Assembly (NCBI GenBank): GCA_946482425.1
Contig: CAMLRO010000033.1
Location: 1-14,971, forward strand
Origin: an uncultured Lactobacillus sp.
Lineage (GTDB): Bacteria; Bacillota; Bacilli; Lactobacillales; Lactobacillaceae
Length of the DNA: 14,971 nucleotides
Reading direction: 5' to 3'
Below are positions 13,250 to 14,971 of the stretch, in pieces. Below the pieces are notes generated by a model that searched no databases, was not told the DNA's origin, and saw only the letters and a program-made list of their open reading frames with translations. Made by a program: the position numbers and the translations under genes. How positions within the stretch are numbered: position 1 is the stretch's first letter; each line of letters starts with the position of its first letter.

Positions 13250-14125
13250 CTAATTTGACCATAAAAACTGGCCAATATAGCGGTCCACTTTTGGATTTTC
13301 ATGCAGTTGACTATGTTGGCCCTTTGCACCCTTAATTTCAATTTCGCGGTAATTAATTTTTCCCCTTAATAAATAGCGTAAGGACTGAGCAGAGACACAG
13401 CTGACATCATCATCAGAATTAGTGCCGTCTTCTTTATTGCCGTAGATATTCAACACAGCAGCTTTGCTGGGAAAATTATGGCGCTCTTTTAAAAGAGCGC
13501 GGTAAGACTGGGTCATGTATTTTGGCCTGCCGTTATGTAAAAGGTAATTATGATTAGGTTGATCGTCTATGCCAATAATACCATTAAACGGCGCGCCCAG
13601 ATTAACCTGCTTTTTTAATTGGGGCAAACCTTGTTTTTGACCATATTTCAGTTGATAAGAAAGAGTCATTAAATTGCCCATTGAATGAGCAACCGTATTA
13701 TAGTGCTTAATATGATATTTGTGCTGCAAAGACAAGATGAGATTATGAAACCATTCTCTAGTTACAAGGTAATCACTATTTTTGTTGTCCGTTAAAATTA
13801 CCTGAATAAGTGGTCGCTTAGTTTGCGGACGCCAATACCCTTGCAGGTTAACTTTGCCGGCAGCAGAAATTCTGGCTGTTAAAACTTTATGAGCACCATT
13901 ATGTTTTTCTGCATAGGCAATCATGCTTGCAGTCGAATGTGCTCCTGCACCATAGCCATGTAAGTAAATCGTGGGTGTAGCTTCAGCACGCCTTGCTTTT
14001 TGCAAGTCGTATTTAATTTGCCGTTTAGCTGGTTGAGAAGTAGCTTGCTTGCGCAGCCCAATTCCAACAATTACTATCAGCGCTATACAGAAAATACTAA
14101 TAATTAATAGTCGTTTTTTCTTCAT
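13250..14125 (-). CDS. Membrane-anchored alpha/beta hydrolase (DUF915 type)
   Basis: A 291-residue serine hydrolase of the lipase/esterase fold, of the DUF915 kind common in lactobacilli. It has a positively charged N-terminus and a hydrophobic anchor or signal segment (about 5-24) with no lipobox, so the enzyme should face the outside of the membrane. The oxyanion region is YLHGYGAGAHS (54-64), the nucleophile elbow AHSMGN with Ser148, the acid is probably Asp240 in NSDDDVSCVSAQSL, and the histidine is His271 or His275 in GQHSQLHEN. The start at ATG 14125 is preferred over TTG 14158, which would add eleven basic residues and has no ribosome binding site, although the site before the ATG is also weak. 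The natural substrate (ester, lipid or cell-wall component) is unknown. Confidence 0.82.
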   Translation of the reverse strand: MKKKRLLIISIFCIALIVIVGIGLRKQATSQPAKRQIKYDLQKARRAEATPTIYLHGYGAGAHSTASMIAYAEKHNGAHKVLTARISAAGKVNLQGYWRPQTKRPLIQVILTDNKNSDYLVTREWFHNLILSLQHKYHIKHYNTVAHSMGNLMTLSYQLKYGQKQGLPQLKKQVNLGAPFNGIIGIDDQPNHNYLLHNGRPKYMTQSYRALLKERHNFPSKAAVLNIYGNKEDGTNSDDDVSCVSAQSLRYLLRGKINYREIEIKGAKGQHSQLHENPKVDRYIGQFLWSN

Positions 14126-14161
14126 TTTTTTGCCTATTTTACGAATTTTTGCCGTCAACTA

Positions 14162-14167
14162 ATTATA
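14162..14167 (-). promoter_or_regulatory. Possible -10 box of the hydrolase gene
   Basis: A perfect TATAAT on the minus strand, 36 bases before the chosen ATG. No convincing -35 box is visible. Confidence 0.35.
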
Positions 14168-14328
14168 ATAAAGAGCAATTAAGGGATAAGCAACTAATAG
14201 CCTTAATAATGTCTTAAGCATTTCATTTTAATATGGAAGTTTGTTATGAAAATTAATAGTATAAAAAGAGCGCAACCTAAGAATAATTAAAAATGTCCGC
14301 AACCACTTTTATTACTAGGAGAAAATTA

Positions 14329-14838
14329 ATGCAACCAATCTTTATCTTAATTAGAGGCAATTCAGGTAGTGGCAAGAGTACTTTAGCTACCAGCTTGCAA
14401 GAATATTTTGGCTATCAGCAGTGTCTGCTTTTACACGAAGATATATTACGACTGGATATTTTACATGCTAAGGAAAATATTTCGGGACCAACAGCTAGTC
14501 TAATAGAACTAATGACTATTTTAGGAGGAGAATATTACCCGATCACCATTTTGGAGGGAATATTACCTAAAAGTATTTATGAACCAACTTTAACTAAATT
14601 AATACATAAATTTGGGTCTGGTGCCTATGTTTATTACTTGAATGTTCCTTTTGCGCAAACCTTGGTTAATAATAGTCAGAAGCAAAATCCGTTTTCCACA
14701 GAAGTTTTACAAAAATGGTGGCTTGAAGATGATACATTGGGAATCAATGAGCGTAAATTAACAAATGGCACGGTAAGCGAATTGACAAAGCAAATTTTGT
14801 CAGATATTCAAATTGGGACAAACAAAAAAGACGACTAA
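14329..14838 (+). CDS. P-loop kinase-like ATPase
   Basis: A 169-residue P-loop NTPase of the small kinase/zeta-toxin-like group. The Walker A motif is GNSGSGKST (10-18). An aspartate in LLLHEDILRLDIL lies where kinases of this group bind substrate, and the strand ITILEGIL resembles a Walker-B-like element. AYVYYLNVPFAQTL and the Trp-rich KWWLEDDTLGINERKL are typical of a family of uncharacterised kinases widespread in Firmicutes. The start at 14329 follows AGGAG (14317-14321) with a seven-base spacer; an ATG at 14293 in the same frame would add 12 residues but has no such site. It is transcribed divergently from the hydrolase and alone. The phosphorylated substrate is not known; a toxin role is not supported, as no antitoxin is adjacent. 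Confidence 0.78.
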   Translation: MQPIFILIRGNSGSGKSTLATSLQEYFGYQQCLLLHEDILRLDILHAKENISGPTASLIELMTILGGEYYPITILEGILPKSIYEPTLTKLIHKFGSGAYVYYLNVPFAQTLVNNSQKQNPFSTEVLQKWWLEDDTLGINERKLTNGTVSELTKQILSDIQIGTNKKDD

Positions 14839-14901
14839 TTAGTGATATGACCCCCAAATTTGTCCTAATTTTAGGGTTCACATCATAGTCGTCTCTTTTT
14901 T
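14829..14901 (+). terminator. Long hairpin terminator of the kinase gene
   Basis: AGACGACTA (14829-14837), which includes the stop codon, pairs with TAGTCGTCT (14886-14894), followed by CTTTTTT. Inside, TGATATGA and TCACATCA continue the stem after a five-base bulge, giving an unusually long arm of about 66 bases. Confidence 0.7.
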
Positions 14902-14919
14902 ATTTGTCAAAAAGGTAAT

Positions 14920-14953
14920 AAAAAAAGCACCGACTACTTGCAGTGCTATTTTT
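14920..14953 (-). terminator. Terminator of a minus-strand gene beyond the right edge
   Basis: AGCAC (14926-14930) and GTGCT (14943-14947) form a stem that on the minus strand is extended by T-G and G-C pairs and followed by seven Ts. A shorter T-tract exists on the plus strand. The gene it ends is outside the window. Confidence 0.6.
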
Positions 14954-14971
14954 ATTATGGTGGGTGGCCAG

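Noticed and set aside
14125..14158. TTG start that would add eleven basic residues to the hydrolase.
   Set aside because: No ribosome binding site upstream, and the -10-like TATAAT lies only a few bases before it, so a transcript would hardly include it.
14881..14971. Open minus-strand frame encoding a short hydrophobic peptide with a lysine-rich end, which might be a small type I toxin.
   Set aside because: It runs off the window without a visible start, and its codons overlap a terminator hairpin and T-tract; the hydrophobicity follows from the T-rich strand.
14958..14971. Minus-strand sequence ending in CCACCCACCA directly before a terminator, like the 3' end of a tRNA or tmRNA.
   Set aside because: Only 14 bases are visible, and the acceptor strand that would be required (GGGTGGC) matches no tRNA known to me and does not fit the GGGG start of tmRNA. 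It cannot be decided from this window.
1..14971. Search for insertion sequences, prophage genes, CRISPR repeats, riboswitches and rRNA or tRNA genes.
   Set aside because: No transposase, integrase, regularly spaced repeats, conserved riboswitch core or cloverleaf was found in the sequence.

Overview
The window is AT-rich, has strong AAGGAG-type ribosome binding sites, short TTGACA/TATAAT promoters and hairpin-plus-T-tract terminators. Together with the gene families present (type I 3-dehydroquinate dehydratase, Lactobacillus-type DeoC, small cytochrome-b5-like protein, DUF915-type hydrolase, PadR/HAAS/DUF4097 genes), this points to the chromosome of a host-associated Lactobacillus of the acidophilus/delbrueckii type. 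That assignment is an inference from gene content; no rRNA or species marker is present, and no transposase, CRISPR array, tRNA or rRNA gene could be supported.

Layout. 1-671 (+) is the 3' part of aroD, cut by the window edge, followed by its terminator. 825-1850 (+) is a single GH29 alpha-L-fucosidase gene. 1911-2144 (-) is a Phd/YefM-type antitoxin with no toxin beside it, then a gene-free stretch to 2484, then a small cytochrome-b5-like gene (2485-2715, -). 2786-6249 (-) is a tight four-gene operon in the order acyltransferase, GT8 glycosyltransferase, GT8 glycosyltransferase, acyltransferase, probably making an acylated glycan or glycolipid. A 403-base intergenic region holds the divergent promoters of that operon and of deoC (6653-7360, +). 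deoC is followed by a terminator and a HutC-type GntR regulator (7478-8197, +).

The right half (8253-13155, all -) is a cell-envelope sensing/regulation island: PadR regulator -> HAAS-domain membrane protein -> two membrane-anchored DUF4097 beta-repeat proteins form one operon (11913 to 9191). It is flanked on one side by a gene that fuses a HAAS domain directly to a DUF4097 domain (12070-13155), and on the other by a soluble DUF4097 protein whose repeats read AGS instead of DGD (8253-8987). Four DUF4097 proteins therefore lie within 5 kb. A PadR-type 10-3-10 inverted repeat overlaps the likely padR start of transcription. The usual reading is that PadR represses its own operon and that the HAAS and DUF4097 partners pass an envelope or ligand signal to it.

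The window ends with a membrane-anchored alpha/beta hydrolase (13250-14125, -), a divergently transcribed P-loop kinase-like ATPase (14329-14838, +), its terminator, and a second terminator that probably serves a minus-strand gene lying beyond the right edge.
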